Positions 47,501 to 59,500 of a stretch of 64,000 bases of DNA are shown here, piece by piece; within the stretch, counting starts at the first letter, position 1; each line of letters starts with the position of its first letter. The translations under genes were made by a program, and so were the position numbers. Source of the stretch: Eudorina sp. 2006-703-Eu-15 (taxonomy: Eukaryota; Chlorophyta; Chlorophyceae; Chlamydomonadales; Volvocaceae); the NCBI GenBank assembly GCA_003117195.1, contig BDSI01000018.1:1215288-1279287 (forward strand), given 5' to 3'. The notes beneath the pieces were generated by a model. That model was not told the origin of the DNA, searched no databases, and saw only the letters and a program-made list of their open reading frames with translations.

Positions 47501-50500
47501 GCAGATCCTTCATGATCGGGCCTCACTGTGACGCATTCAGCGTGCGAGATTTTTTGGTTGGCCTTACAATTTTAGCACCGTGATGTGCTGACACCCGGAC
47601 CTCCCCCTAACCCCAACTTCCGCTCCCCGCCGCAGTTCATCACGCTGAACCACAAGGCCTACGAGGACATGATCGACCTTGTACGGGCGTCCTTCCGCCG
47701 TACACTGGCAATGCGGGAGCGCCTCCGCCTTCAGCCAATCCCGCAGCACGAGGCACCGGTGCCGCCGACCGGTGCCGCCGCTGTTGCGGGCCGTGGCGGG
47801 AACAATGCTGCAGCCGCCGCGGCCGGCGCCCGCGCCTCCCAGCGCCTGCCCCGTCACTACCGTGAGGCGGGCAAGACAACAGACGACGAGGCCAACGGCG
47901 GCAAGGGAAAGACCCGTGGGTCACAGAAGGAACCGGCGCAGCGGCCTGCGGGCGATCTGCGGGAGCACTTCCCGCCCGCCAGCTGGGCCGTCGACACATA
48001 CACCCTGATGAAGTTCTACAACCTGGACACAGTGCTGGTGACGGCTGTGCTGCAGGGCCTGGAGGCGGCCAAGGTGGGTAGGGGGCCGGAATGCCAGGGC
48101 GCCAATGCATGATTCACCGGTGCCCTACGCTGCTTCTGTGTCGTATTCGCCCAATGACAACTTCGCCTGTTAGAATATTTGCCCATGCATGTATTCGCCA
48201 AAATCGAATTTCCGCCTGTCATGGACGGGTGCGTTTTCGACGCGTCAGAGCCATAGGCGAGGTGTGGTGCTGCGAGGTTGAGCCACGCATACCTGCTTCT
48301 TCCGCTGTGACTTTCATGAACGCGGGTGTGATCCTCTTGGGTCATTCTCAATTGTCATCCCTCAACTTGCCATCTCGCTCCCCGCCCCTCCCCTGTCCCC
48401 GCACCCGGCCATCCCCCAGGTGGACTTCCCCTTCAAGCTGTCCCCCGAGGAGTACGACTTGATCACGCTGGCCCCCAACCCGCCCTCCTCCATCATCCTG
48501 CTGGGCCGCTCCGGAACCGGCAAGACCACCTGCGCCGTGTACCGGCTGTGGGGCAACTGGCTGCGCCACCACACCAACCCCGGCCTGGACCCCGTGCACG
48601 CCATCTTCGTGACGGCGTCCGCCACCCTGCGTGAGCGCGTGGCGCTTGCCTTCCGGCGGCTGCAGAGCGCGGTGCTGCCGCCCGAGGAGTTTGACCGCGT
48701 GATGGCGGCGGCGAGCGCCACGTACCACACCTTCCGCGACGTGCCCAGCGAGGCCTTCCCGCTGTTCCTGTCGAGCCGGGCCTTCCTCAAGATGCTGGAC
48801 GGGACCACCACGCGGCCCTTCTTCCCCAGGCAGCCCAACGGGGCCATCCTGCAGGTCTGTGATGGGGCTGGGGAGCCGCGCGCGTATGTGTGCGTGTGTT
48901 TAGAAAAGGAACCCGCAACGTATGTGTGCGTGTGTTAGAGAAGAGACCGTGTGTTCAGTGTGTGCATGTGTGTCTGCAGCGGTCTGGGTGGGAGATGCCT
49001 GCTCTTCAACACGCGTACGGCATGCGTGGAGAAGGAGACTCATGCATGACCAGCATGATGCTGAGATAAAGCGGGCGAGACAGAAACAGCGGGATGGAAC
49101 TTCTCACTGCAGGGAGTCATACCGCCCGGTTACCCATTGACCGCGCGAGCCCAGGTCTTATATTTCCGTTGCCGGAGTCCACCGGGTCGCTGCTTCTGAC
49201 TCGCTCTGTTTACAACTTGCGCCGGAAGTTGCTCTCATACGGTTGTCGTGCGAGTATTCCATCTTTGGCTTGTGTGGCCGATGTGGGTACTCACTCGGTC
49301 ACCGCAGCTGCCAGACGACGGCGAGGAGCTGGATCCCGACGGCGCTGCCCTGGTGGTGGCGCTGGATGAGGAACTCAGCGACGAGGAGGAGGAGACGGGG
49401 GCAGGGGAGGGCGAGCAAGGCGCCGGCGGGGAGGGCGCCGGCGGCGGAGGCGGCGAGGGCGTGGCCGGCGACGATGCCGGCGGTGGTGCCGGCGGCGTGG
49501 TGGCGCTGGAGGAGGAGGTGGAGGCGGCGGTCGCGGCGGCGGCGGCGGTGGCGGCGAGGGTGGCGGCACTGGCGGACCTGGAGGGTGGCGGCGGCGACGA
49601 CGGCGAGGGTGGCGCAGGGCCGGCGGATGGCTACGGTCTGGGGGTGGCGGGTCGAGCCCGTCAGAACCGGGAGGTGACCTACCAGTACTTCGTCAGCAGC
49701 ATGTGGAAGAAGATAACAAGTAGGTGCACATACACATACGAATTGATCCTACTACTTGTGCTGCTGTAGGGCTGGGCAGGGGCAGTTTTGTGATGTCGGG
49801 CATTTTCGGGGCTCATCTATGCCTCTTTGACGCACCCGTGCCTGCCTTGCTTACCGAAGAACATACTCACACACACCTGGACAGGGACGGTCCTTGGGCT
49901 TAGGGCAGGTCAGCATGAGAAGCTCCGTGGTAATCGGCTTCATGTCATCATGAGGCTGAAGAACAAAGGTGGCAGGCGAGGGCAGCTGGCAGGCAGGACC
50001 GGGTGTTCGATGACGGGCAATCGTTTCAGGAGTTCGTAGCTAATGATAGGTCGTAGGTCGCGAGCCGGTCGACACGTGTCTGGCACATGGGGCCCCGCCA
50101 CTCCACGTTCCCCGGTACGTCCAGTGTTGCTTGCCCGGGACTCAGCACCACAGCACAGACCCTGCAGTCTGCCAATATGCGATCTTCATCCCGCGCCTCA
50201 CCGCCATCCCCGACCCGCCCGGTCCCGCTCCGCCGTCCCTGACCCTTCACGGCCTTCAGCCCCCGACCAGCGCGACAGTGTGGCCCCTGGGCTGGTCTAC
50301 CAGGAGATCATGAGCTACCTCAAGGGGAGCGCAGAGGCCATTGCCAGGTATGTACGCACCGGTGGTGGGATATGTATAGCGAGATACGATGTTTTCATGC
50401 GAAGACTACGTTACAAAAGAGTACCTGCACGCAGAGAAATAACGTCTTCGTGATAGGGTAGGGCCGGGTGAGGGCGCACTACCGCGAAACGGATCACCTA

Positions 50501-53500
50501 GGCCGACAGACCAACCGCTTCACGGCAGCACCCAAACGTAGCTACGAATCCCGAAGTTGCCAACACAGTCGCAAGCCGCGACACAAGAGCCACAATGGCT
50601 CGTGCACGTAGTTACTACTGTTGTTGAGCGCGGGGTCGGTGTGAGGTTCAGGACTGGTTGTCTGGGGCCAGGGGCTGGACTTCAGCCCAAGGGTTGGTAA
50701 ATGAGGTGCGCAACTGGGGTTCGAACTCAGTACCTCTTCATCAACCAGCTTTCGGCTTTGACGCTCTATCTGCCCGTACGCCTGCCTGGTCGTTACGCCG
50801 CACAGCCCCACGGGTCACCTGAGCCTGTCCGCCTATCTGACGCTGGGACGGAAGCGGGCGCCCAACTTCAGTGAGGAGGTCCGCGAGACGCTGGTGTGGC
50901 CCATATTTCAAAGGTAAGCTGGTCCTAGGACATTGCTGTGGTGGGTACACAGGCGGTCTGACCTTTGATGATCCACGAGAGCGCCAGACGCGCCATCGTA
51001 TTGGGCAAATCCGCCCAGCTCAAGGACCGAATTCCGTATAGGATATGGTATTGTCTGTTCTGTTGCGCCTTGTGGAGGTATGCCGGTAAGGCCAGGTAGT
51101 TACACGCGATAGAGTCCATCGGCGATGGCTCCTGTGGCAAGAAGACACGCGGGGGCACGAGCTCGCAATGTCGGGGGGGGGGGGCGGATACGCAGTGCGG
51201 AGGGGTGGCGGTTGCAGAGGGAGGGAGGTCTTTAGCAGCGGGTTGGACGTCAGCCGTGTCATGGCGAGGATGGACGCGGCTTATGGCTTTTAGCCGCGAC
51301 ATCTGTTATACTGTCGAAGGTGCTGACGGGGCCCCCCGCGGATGCGTGTGGCTCCTCCGTGACGCAGGTACGAGCGGCTGAAGCGGCAGGAGTGGCGGTA
51401 CGACCTGCTGGACCTGGTGGGCCACGTGTACCGGGAGATGTCGGTTGGCGGCTACAACGGAACGCCCATCCACGCACTGTACCGCGACGAAGTGAGATTG
51501 GAGAAGGGGACTCGTGAGCGACGCAGAGGGATGGCCTCGGAGGTCGTTCAACATGTGCAAGGCAGATGCGTATAGGAGCAAATGCAACGCTGCACGCGGC
51601 CTATCACCAGTGATCGCGGTGCCGGGCGTCCTCGTGCTAATGCGCGGGCCGCGCTTGGTCCCCTTCCCGTGCTGGGTCTGTCCCCACCTGGGATATGCCA
51701 CGACCGGTCCATCCCCCTTGAGCGAGGCTGAAGCGCGTCAACCCTGTACGCCTGTAGGTGCACACGCCGTGTGTTCCTGCCCCGCTTCGCCGTGTCCACC
51801 TACATCGCGCTTTCCACGACCCATTAGGCCCGCCGTTGGTCAATTTCGTTTACGGTAATTACATTCCCTTGACCCGCCGCCGACAACACACACACACACA
51901 CACCGGGCGGGTTTCTTCTCTAAACACACACCGCCTCCAACCGCATCCCCTCCAGGTCCAGGACTTCACTCAGGGTGAGCTGCTGTTGGACCTGGCAGTG
52001 GTGGCCGACCCCAACACGCTCTTCTACTGCGGGGACACCGCCCAGACGATCGCCCGCGGGATCGGCTTCCGCTTCACCGACATCTGCACCCTCTTCTACG
52101 AGGAGAACCAGCGCCGCCAGCAGATGGCAATACAGCAGCAGCTCGCGGCGGCGGAGGCAGCGGCGGTGGATGCGGACGGCGCCGTCAGGCACATCGTGCC
52201 GCGGCGAGGCCGGGGGCTGACGGTCGCGACTCCGCCCATCAAACAGCTCACCATGAACTACCGGTGAGGCGTTGGGTGTTGCGGAAGGGGCCTTGTCAAC
52301 GAGAATATTGCAACACCGCTGTCCCGGTCCCCCGGACAACGCGCTGCATGTTCTCCCCTCAGTGTGCGCTCCTCGACTCCTGCCCTGTCCTGCGGTGCCC
52401 TCCCTGCCATACCCTGCCCTGCGCTGCCCCGCCCTGTCCTGCGCTGCGCTCCCCTTCCTCCCGCCGCAGCACGCACCAAGGTGTGCTGGATGTTGCGGCT
52501 CTGGTTGTGGACGTCCTTCGCCGGTTCTTCCCCCGACAGCTGGACCGCCTGGAGCGGGAGCGCGCGCTGTTCCCCGGGCCCCACCCGCTGCTGCTGGGGG
52601 GTATCTCCTCGGACGACCTCGCCATCCTGCTCAGCGGCTCGGACAGGAACACATCGCAGGTCGGACCGGGGCGGGGGGCGTGGGTTATGCGACAGCGAGC
52701 TGGGGGCACGCAGCTGGGGACGAACCGGTGGGCGAAAGGGCGGTGCCGTGTGCTGGTATGACGGTGTTGCTCTTATCCTGTCGTCGTCCAGCCTTGTCCG
52801 GTCTATCACCTCGTCGTCCTCGTCCCGCGGATGCTTGTGCGTGGACACGAGGGGTGTTTCCACTGGACTCCAGGACCTGCAAGCCGCATCTTAATCTTGC
52901 CGCTGCCTTACTGGGTTGCTGTTTGCCCCTCGGCTGCTCCTGCCAGGTGGAATTCGGGGCGCACCAGGTGATCCTGGTCCGCACCATGGCCTCGGTGGCC
53001 CAGCTGCCCAAGGACATCCAGGACAGCAACGCAATCATCATGACGGTGCCGCAGGCCAAGGGACTGGAGTTCGACGACGTAAGGGATTGGGGCTGTGGGG
53101 TAGTGGTGCTTGCAGGAGACGAAGCGGGAAGGCGGGCTGTACCTTTTTGGCGGCAGGATTTGTGGTGTATTGGTACTGGCAGTGGTGGAGGTCCAGGTCT
53201 GTGGTGCTTCTTTGGGCTGTGCGCCGGCACCAAAGCGACGTGGGGTGATGTGCAGTCCTCGGATGGTTGGGATGCAGTACTATGAGCGTGACGTTTCTTT
53301 CCGGACTGATCAATGACGCGCCGCGCATCCCTGCACCCCGCCTCCACCCCCTGCCGCGCGTGCCTCCACCCGCCGCCTCTTCCTCCACACAACCTTGCGC
53401 GTCTGGCCGTCTACCCCGCTGCTCCGCTGCCAGGTCTTCATCGTGGACTTCTTCAACGACAGCGACGCCAATTCCGAGTGGCGGGTGCTCAGCGCCTACC

Positions 53501-56500
53501 TGGCGGAGCTGGCGGGCACCGGGGGAGTCGCGGCGGATGGAAACCAATACGACATGCAACAGGTGCAGCAGCTGTGGGCAGCCACCCGGGAATCGAAATG
53601 CGACACACTGCGTCCCTGTACTTTGTCCGCCGCTGTTCATAACATCCTATCGATTCCTGCCTGCTGCGTACGCCTGAATAATACTAAATGTTATAGTTTT
53701 TGATGTCCCCCGATCCTCCAGCCCCTGCCGCTGTCCGGACCCGACCTCCGCCCGTAGGTGACCCCTCCCGACGCGGGGGCCGTGCGGCCGCTGGCCTTCG
53801 ACGAGCGGTCCCACGTGCTGCTGGCTGAGGAGCTCAAGCACCTGTACACCGCCCTGACCCGGGCCAAGAACAACGTGGTCATATTCGACCGCAACCCCAC
53901 CAAGAGGGCGCCCTTCTACCACCTGCTGCAGAGCCTCGGCATCGCGCGGACGGTGCACAGGTGCGCGACTGGCGATCGAGGGCCGGGTGTGGGGGCCATC
54001 CAGGGGACGTGGGTGGGGCGGAGCGGGAGGGTTCCGGAGCGGTGGCAGGCAGGCTGGGGCGCGGGTCAACAGGCACTGGGCTGCCTTGGCGCTGATGAAA
54101 TCCAACGTCGGGGTAAGACTTCCTGCTGCGTCCTGTCGTGCTCTGTCCTGCTCTGTCCTGACCTGTTATCGGATAAAATTGGTGGTGGTCTCCGACTCGC
54201 GGCTCCGCCACCTGCCGCTGGCCGCGCAGGTCGCTGCTGGAGGACGGGCGCGATGCCGTACGTTTTGGCCTGACCCAGCAGGCCACTAGCAGCCGCGCCG
54301 AGTGGGCCAAGCGCGCGCGCAACCTGCTGGACAACCGGAACTACCTCATGGCTCGGAAGGCGTTTGTGCAGGCGGCCGATCTGGTGGGTTTGGGGACCGG
54401 TATGCTGTGCTGGGCCCTCATCGCGTCGCGAACCATGTGGACGATGTTGCATTTCGAATTGGGGTGGCCACTCCACACTTTGCCATAGTCAACGTGCCAT
54501 GGTATGAGTTTTGAATGTCTCGGAAGGCTTCCACCTTGATTGTGGATGGGCACCCATCCCCCGCACACACCTCTCTGTGAGTGCTGGGTGGGCTGATTTG
54601 TCCCTCCAACGAGTCTCGTTTGCGACGCCCAGCCCGTCCGACCTAGACGCGTCCCGATCTGCCCACCGCTTAAAGGTGCGCGCCGAGGTGGCGGAGGCCT
54701 ACCTGAAGCGCCGCCGCGCCGCCGACGAGGACTCCCCGGCTGAGCAGCGGCGACTGCTGGCGGGGGCGGCCCTGCAGCTGCTGGCGGCTGCCAACAAGAG
54801 GGAGCAGTCGCCCGACCCGGTCACCCCCGCGGAGCTGCGGCGCTGGCTGGGGCTGGCGGGCAAGTGCCTGCAGGTGGGTGGGGGCCGTTGGGGTCCTGCT
54901 GGGCACTGAGGCGCTGAAACATCTGTCCTGCGTGGATACAGAGTCGGTTGCTGCTTGCCATGCTTTCCACTGACCCTTGTTTTGGCTTCGTGGCCATGTG
55001 GGGCTTTGGGCAATGGGAGCGGCAGCGGTGTTTTTGATGCGGCTTGGGAAGGGTCACCCATGGCGGTTTGCAGAAGTGGTATCAGAGCGGAACGTCCTGT
55101 TAGGTTGCCATCTCTTCCACCAATGCGCCATCAATACCCCTTCCCCGCCAGGCTTGCGGCTCGTCCGCCGCCGCCGCCGAGCTGGCCTTCAAGGTTGGCA
55201 ACCACACTACCGCCCTCCGGATGCTGCTGGCGGGCAAGGAGCACGCGGCCGCCGCCGAGTGCTGCCTGGACGCCGCAGCGGAGGCGCTGCGGCAGCACAC
55301 CGCCCACATGCGACAACACCTGGCGGAGGGGGGTGGTGCACTTATCGACCCCCTGGCGTCGTCGGCGGCGGCGCCAGCGGGCACGGCTGCCGCCGCCGCC
55401 GCCGCGGCGCGCAAGCGCGCCCTCGCCTGGCTCGCCAAGGCGGTCGAGCAGGTCTACCTGGCCAATGATCTGGAGACGCTGGCGGGGCTGCTGGCGCCGC
55501 CTGGCGGCGGCGCCAGTGGCGCCGACAGCGCCGACGAGGCTGACTTTGCGGAGGAGGAGGAGATGGCAGCGGCGACGACCGCGACCATGGTATTCGTCCC
55601 CCTGGTTCCGGAGCTCCACGACATGTTGAGGCGGCGCTGGGTGGGCAGCTACGGCCGGGCGCTGCAGCGGGTGGCGTTGCGGTGCCACGGGCGGGGCGAG
55701 CACCGGCGGGCGAGGCGGGTGGTGCGGCTGATGCCGGTGGAGGCGGAGAGGGACGCGCTGCTGGCCAGGCTGGGCTACTGGAGGGAGCAGGCGCGGCTGA
55801 AGAGGTAAGGGCCCCGCAGGGTCAGGGTGTGCGGATATCTTGATGCGGGGCAATTCTGGAGGATGTTCCGGTTTGAGTCGGCCGAGGTGGGCTGTAGGGT
55901 AGTTGAGGCTGCGGACAGTGCGGGCGCAGGGACGCGGGGCGGCTGTGATGTGTGAAGGGGCGAGTTGGAAGTCCTGTACTGACCTGCGCCGCAATCACCA
56001 CCGCCGCCGTATGCTGGTCTGCTCAGGAGCACCGACCCGCTGGGGGCCTCTCAGCTGCTGCTGGACCACGGCGACTTCGAGGGCGCCGCGGGCCTCATTT
56101 CCAAGTACATAGCCAGCAAGGCGCCGCCACAGCAGCAACAGCAACAGCAGCAACAGCAGCAGGCGCATCAGCAGCATCAACCACAGAGGACGAAGCAGGG
56201 CGCCGAGCAGGCGCCGGGGAAAGCCGCTGCTTGGGCGCCCGTGGATGAGCGCGCCTGGGGCCTCCTGCACCGCTGCATCATGGGCCAGACCGACCCTGTG
56301 GGCGCCCGCCGGCTGCGGAGGCAGCTTGATAAATGGGCGCTGGCCGCAGCGCCGGGACTGCAGGTGCCGCCAGCTGCGGCAGCGCCGGCGGCAGCGACAG
56401 CGACCCAGGTCGGCGGTGCAAGTCAGGCCGGCAGCAAGATGCTGCTGTACCGCGGCCATGCCGTACTGCTGGAAGCGCGGCTGCTGCTGCAGCAGTGGGT

Positions 56501-59500
56501 CAGCAATGGAGCGGGCGCCGGAGCAGCGACAGCACAGCAGCAGCAGCAGCAGCCGGTGCTCGATTCCTGGGAGCAGGCTGAGGGCCGATCTGAGGAGAAG
56601 GCGAATGCGTCGGAGCATTGGGAGGAGGCGGCGCCGCTGCTGCGCGAGGCCGCGGAGTGCTTTGGCCGCTGCGGCCACTGGCCTGGGCAGCTGGAGGCCC
56701 TCGCGCTGATGCTCTTGTTCGGACCCGAGGCCGCCGCCGCGGATGCGGCGGTGGCTACCGCTCGCGCCGCCGCAAAAGCCGCCGCCGCGGCGGCTGCATC
56801 AACAGCGCCGGCGCCGGCGCAGTCCGCGCTCGCTACCGCCGCAAACGACACCGGAGCTGCTTCGCCTTCGCTGCTCCAGGCTGACATGACCACAAGCTTT
56901 GTCCGCACGGTGCAAGCCACAATCGACGCGCTCCGGGCCTCCGGGCCCAGCAAGTTGACCAACCTGCAGCGGCAGCACCTGGCGGCGCTGGAGCAGCAGT
57001 ACGGCCTGCCGGGACTGACCAGCTGGGAGCAGCGGCTGGCCGCCACACAGGCGACCCACGTGTGGTGGTCCACTCTGGGGCCGGACCGTGTCGCGGCGGC
57101 GCGCGCCGCCGCCAGCGCCACAGGCGCCGGCGCAGCGCCGTCTGCCGCCGCCGCCGCAGCGACGGCGGCGACGTTCGGGCTTCGCGCAGGAAAGCCGGGC
57201 ACGATTAGCTACGCCGCCGCCGCAAAGGCCGGCGCGGCTCAGCACACGTCATCGTCGTCATCAGCACCGGCGGCGGCGGCGGCGGGGCCGCCACCGCTGT
57301 CAGCCAGCAGCAAGTTCCTGGCGCACCAGCTCGCCGTGGCGACGAAGCAGGCGGTGGTGCCGGACGCGACCGGCCTCATGCCCAGGCCAGCAGTGGTGGC
57401 GGCCCTCGTTCGGGACGTGGTCGTCAAGACCGCCTGTGTGGCCCATCATGCGCTGCGGACCGCAGCTGAGGCCTATCTGGCGGCGCACATGGGCGCTAGC
57501 GGCGCAGGCGCGGCGGGGGCTGCTGCGCTGCCGCCGGCAACCGGTGAGGGCGTGCTGGCGGCGCTGCGGCCCGTGGTGCGGAGCGTGCGCGCCTGCCGGG
57601 GGGCGACCATGCTGCTGAACATGGCGGACGCAGACTTCGGCCTCCGCGCGGTAGGTTGTGTGTATTTATGCGTGTGTTCAGCGAGGATCCTGCCCGTTGT
57701 GCGAGTTAGCAAGGGACGGGGTGTGGTTCTTGCGTGTTCGTTGTGGTACGGCATGCCGGGTGAGCGGGCCTGCATCACGGGTCGTTAGACGAGGCCTTCT
57801 TTCGGAGCTTCGCATTCCATGATTTCCATGAAGAGGAAAAGAGAATGAGGGATTGCATCGGGGAAAGCACGGCTGGCGGAAGACGGGAGGGTGTCATGAA
57901 TGAGAGTCTTGTGTCCTCAGCGCCATAGGACTTCTTACCTCCCTCTCGCCAAACACAACGCAGCTTCAACCATATCTTTCCGTACGACCGCCTCCGCAGG
58001 ACTATCTGATTCGCAGCATGCGAGCGCTCATGCGCCGGGGCCTGGCTCTGGTGGCGACCGCGCCACTGGCCCCCGCTCAGACCGCCGCGTTCCAGCACGA
58101 CCTCATGCAGCCGCCGGAACACCCGCGCGCCCCCAGCTACGGGGCGCTGATCGATTTGCTGGTTTCGGAGGGACTCTCGAAGGAGGACCTCCATGACTGG
58201 GTCACGGAAGCGCTGGTGTATGCGGACGCGCTCCGCGGCCGGCTGGCCCTGGCACCCGCCGCGTCGTACACTGCCTGGCGTACACTGCTGCTCGACGACC
58301 CGGACACGGTCCGGGCGCGGCGCCACGACGAGGCGACGAAGTGGTGGGGGAAGGGTCGGGGAGGGCGCCAAAGGGAGCTGAAGCACGCATTCGGGCGCGT
58401 GAGGGGGCAGGACTCGGGTGTTGTCAGGGGTGTTGCGGGTATGTGGATCCGTTATTCAGTCAGCGAAATCCTGAGCCCTCAGGTAGATGGATGCGTCTGC
58501 ATGCCCAGGTGTCTGAGGGTCCCCGACAGCGAGGGGTGATGCGGCGAAATAGCACATCAGTCCTCGGTTGCATGCGTGACCCGCGGACGCCGCCCGGCTT
58601 ATGACGCGGTGCCTGCAGGCTCTTCCGGCTGAGTCGCGAACGGCTGAAGGCGGAGGTGCCCGCCTCCCGGATGATCCGCGACCGGGACATGACGGCGCTG
58701 CCCGAGTACCTGCTGCAGCAGGTGGGACCTGAGGATTGCGCGGGTTCGCACCTGCCGGCTGCTGTTGGAGGTGCTGACTGGTGTTTGCGAAGCAGTTGTT
58801 TTTAGCAATACGCATGACCGGCGGACTGCCCGCTGGTCGGATCCGCATGGATGCCCAACAGTTCATTGGAACCCGGTCTGGAAACCTCTCTGGGCGGTCG
58901 AACTGATGCGGTCTGAACGGCTGTCCTGGCGCCCGCTCCGCGCGGTGACCCCCACGTGATCGGTGATTCAATGAGTTGGTGCATGTTTCATCACCCGGGA
59001 CGTGATAATCGGATCATTCATCGGGTAGCCACGGGTGTGACTGTGTGTTGGTATTGTCTGAGAGCCACCAGGCCTTGTTAGCTACGCGTTTCAATCTGTG
59101 GCCGGCTGAGAGTGATGGCGCCCTCGCTCCCGCAGGCGTTCAGTCTGTTCTCCTCGAGACTGCCGCACAGGGGCATCGGGGACGTGCTGTACTACCTGGC
59201 CTGGTGCAGCCGCCGGGACGGACTGCTGGCGGGGCCCGCGGCTGCTGCGGCGTCGGCAGCGGTGTCCTCGGGCGGCGCCACCGCACCCCCAGGTGTGTTG
59301 CCGCTGTCGTGGATCTGCAGACATTTGCAGCGATTTACCTCGTATACGTTCCGTTGGTACATATACCAAATGGTAACATTCTAGAACTTTTAGTTGACGC
59401 ATCGACTCTAAGAACTTCTTGGTTTTTGGCCGTGCAGGCACCGCCCCGACGTCGGCGCCGTCCTCCTCCTCCGCCGCCGCCTCCGCCGGTCCCTCGGCCG

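Larger units (their letters stand above)
48420..53960 (+). other. SF1A (UvrD/Rep-like) helicase core of the giant gene
   Basis: All diagnostic motifs are present in order. Exon 22 has the Q-region-like lead DFPFKLSPEEYDLI, Walker A LLGRSGTGKTTC (about residues 1899-1908) and motif Ia FVTASATLRERV. Exons 26-27 join to give motif II DEVQDFTQ, with motif III GDTAQTIARGIGFRF. Exons 27-28 give motif IV NYRTHQGVL. Exon 29 gives motif V TVPQAKGLEFDDV. Exon 31 gives motif VI LYTALTRAKNNVVIFD. An acidic Glu/Asp/Ala/Gly insert in exon 23 (49308-49650) splits the first RecA-like domain. The motifs match TRANK1-type proteins more closely than bacterial UvrD. All catalytic residues are intact, so ATPase activity is expected. 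Confidence 0.92.

Noticed and set aside
50707..50800. Functional tRNA gene on the minus strand
   Set aside because: The T-arm is good but the acceptor stem does not pair and the anticodon arm is malformed, so a SINE or pseudogene is more likely.
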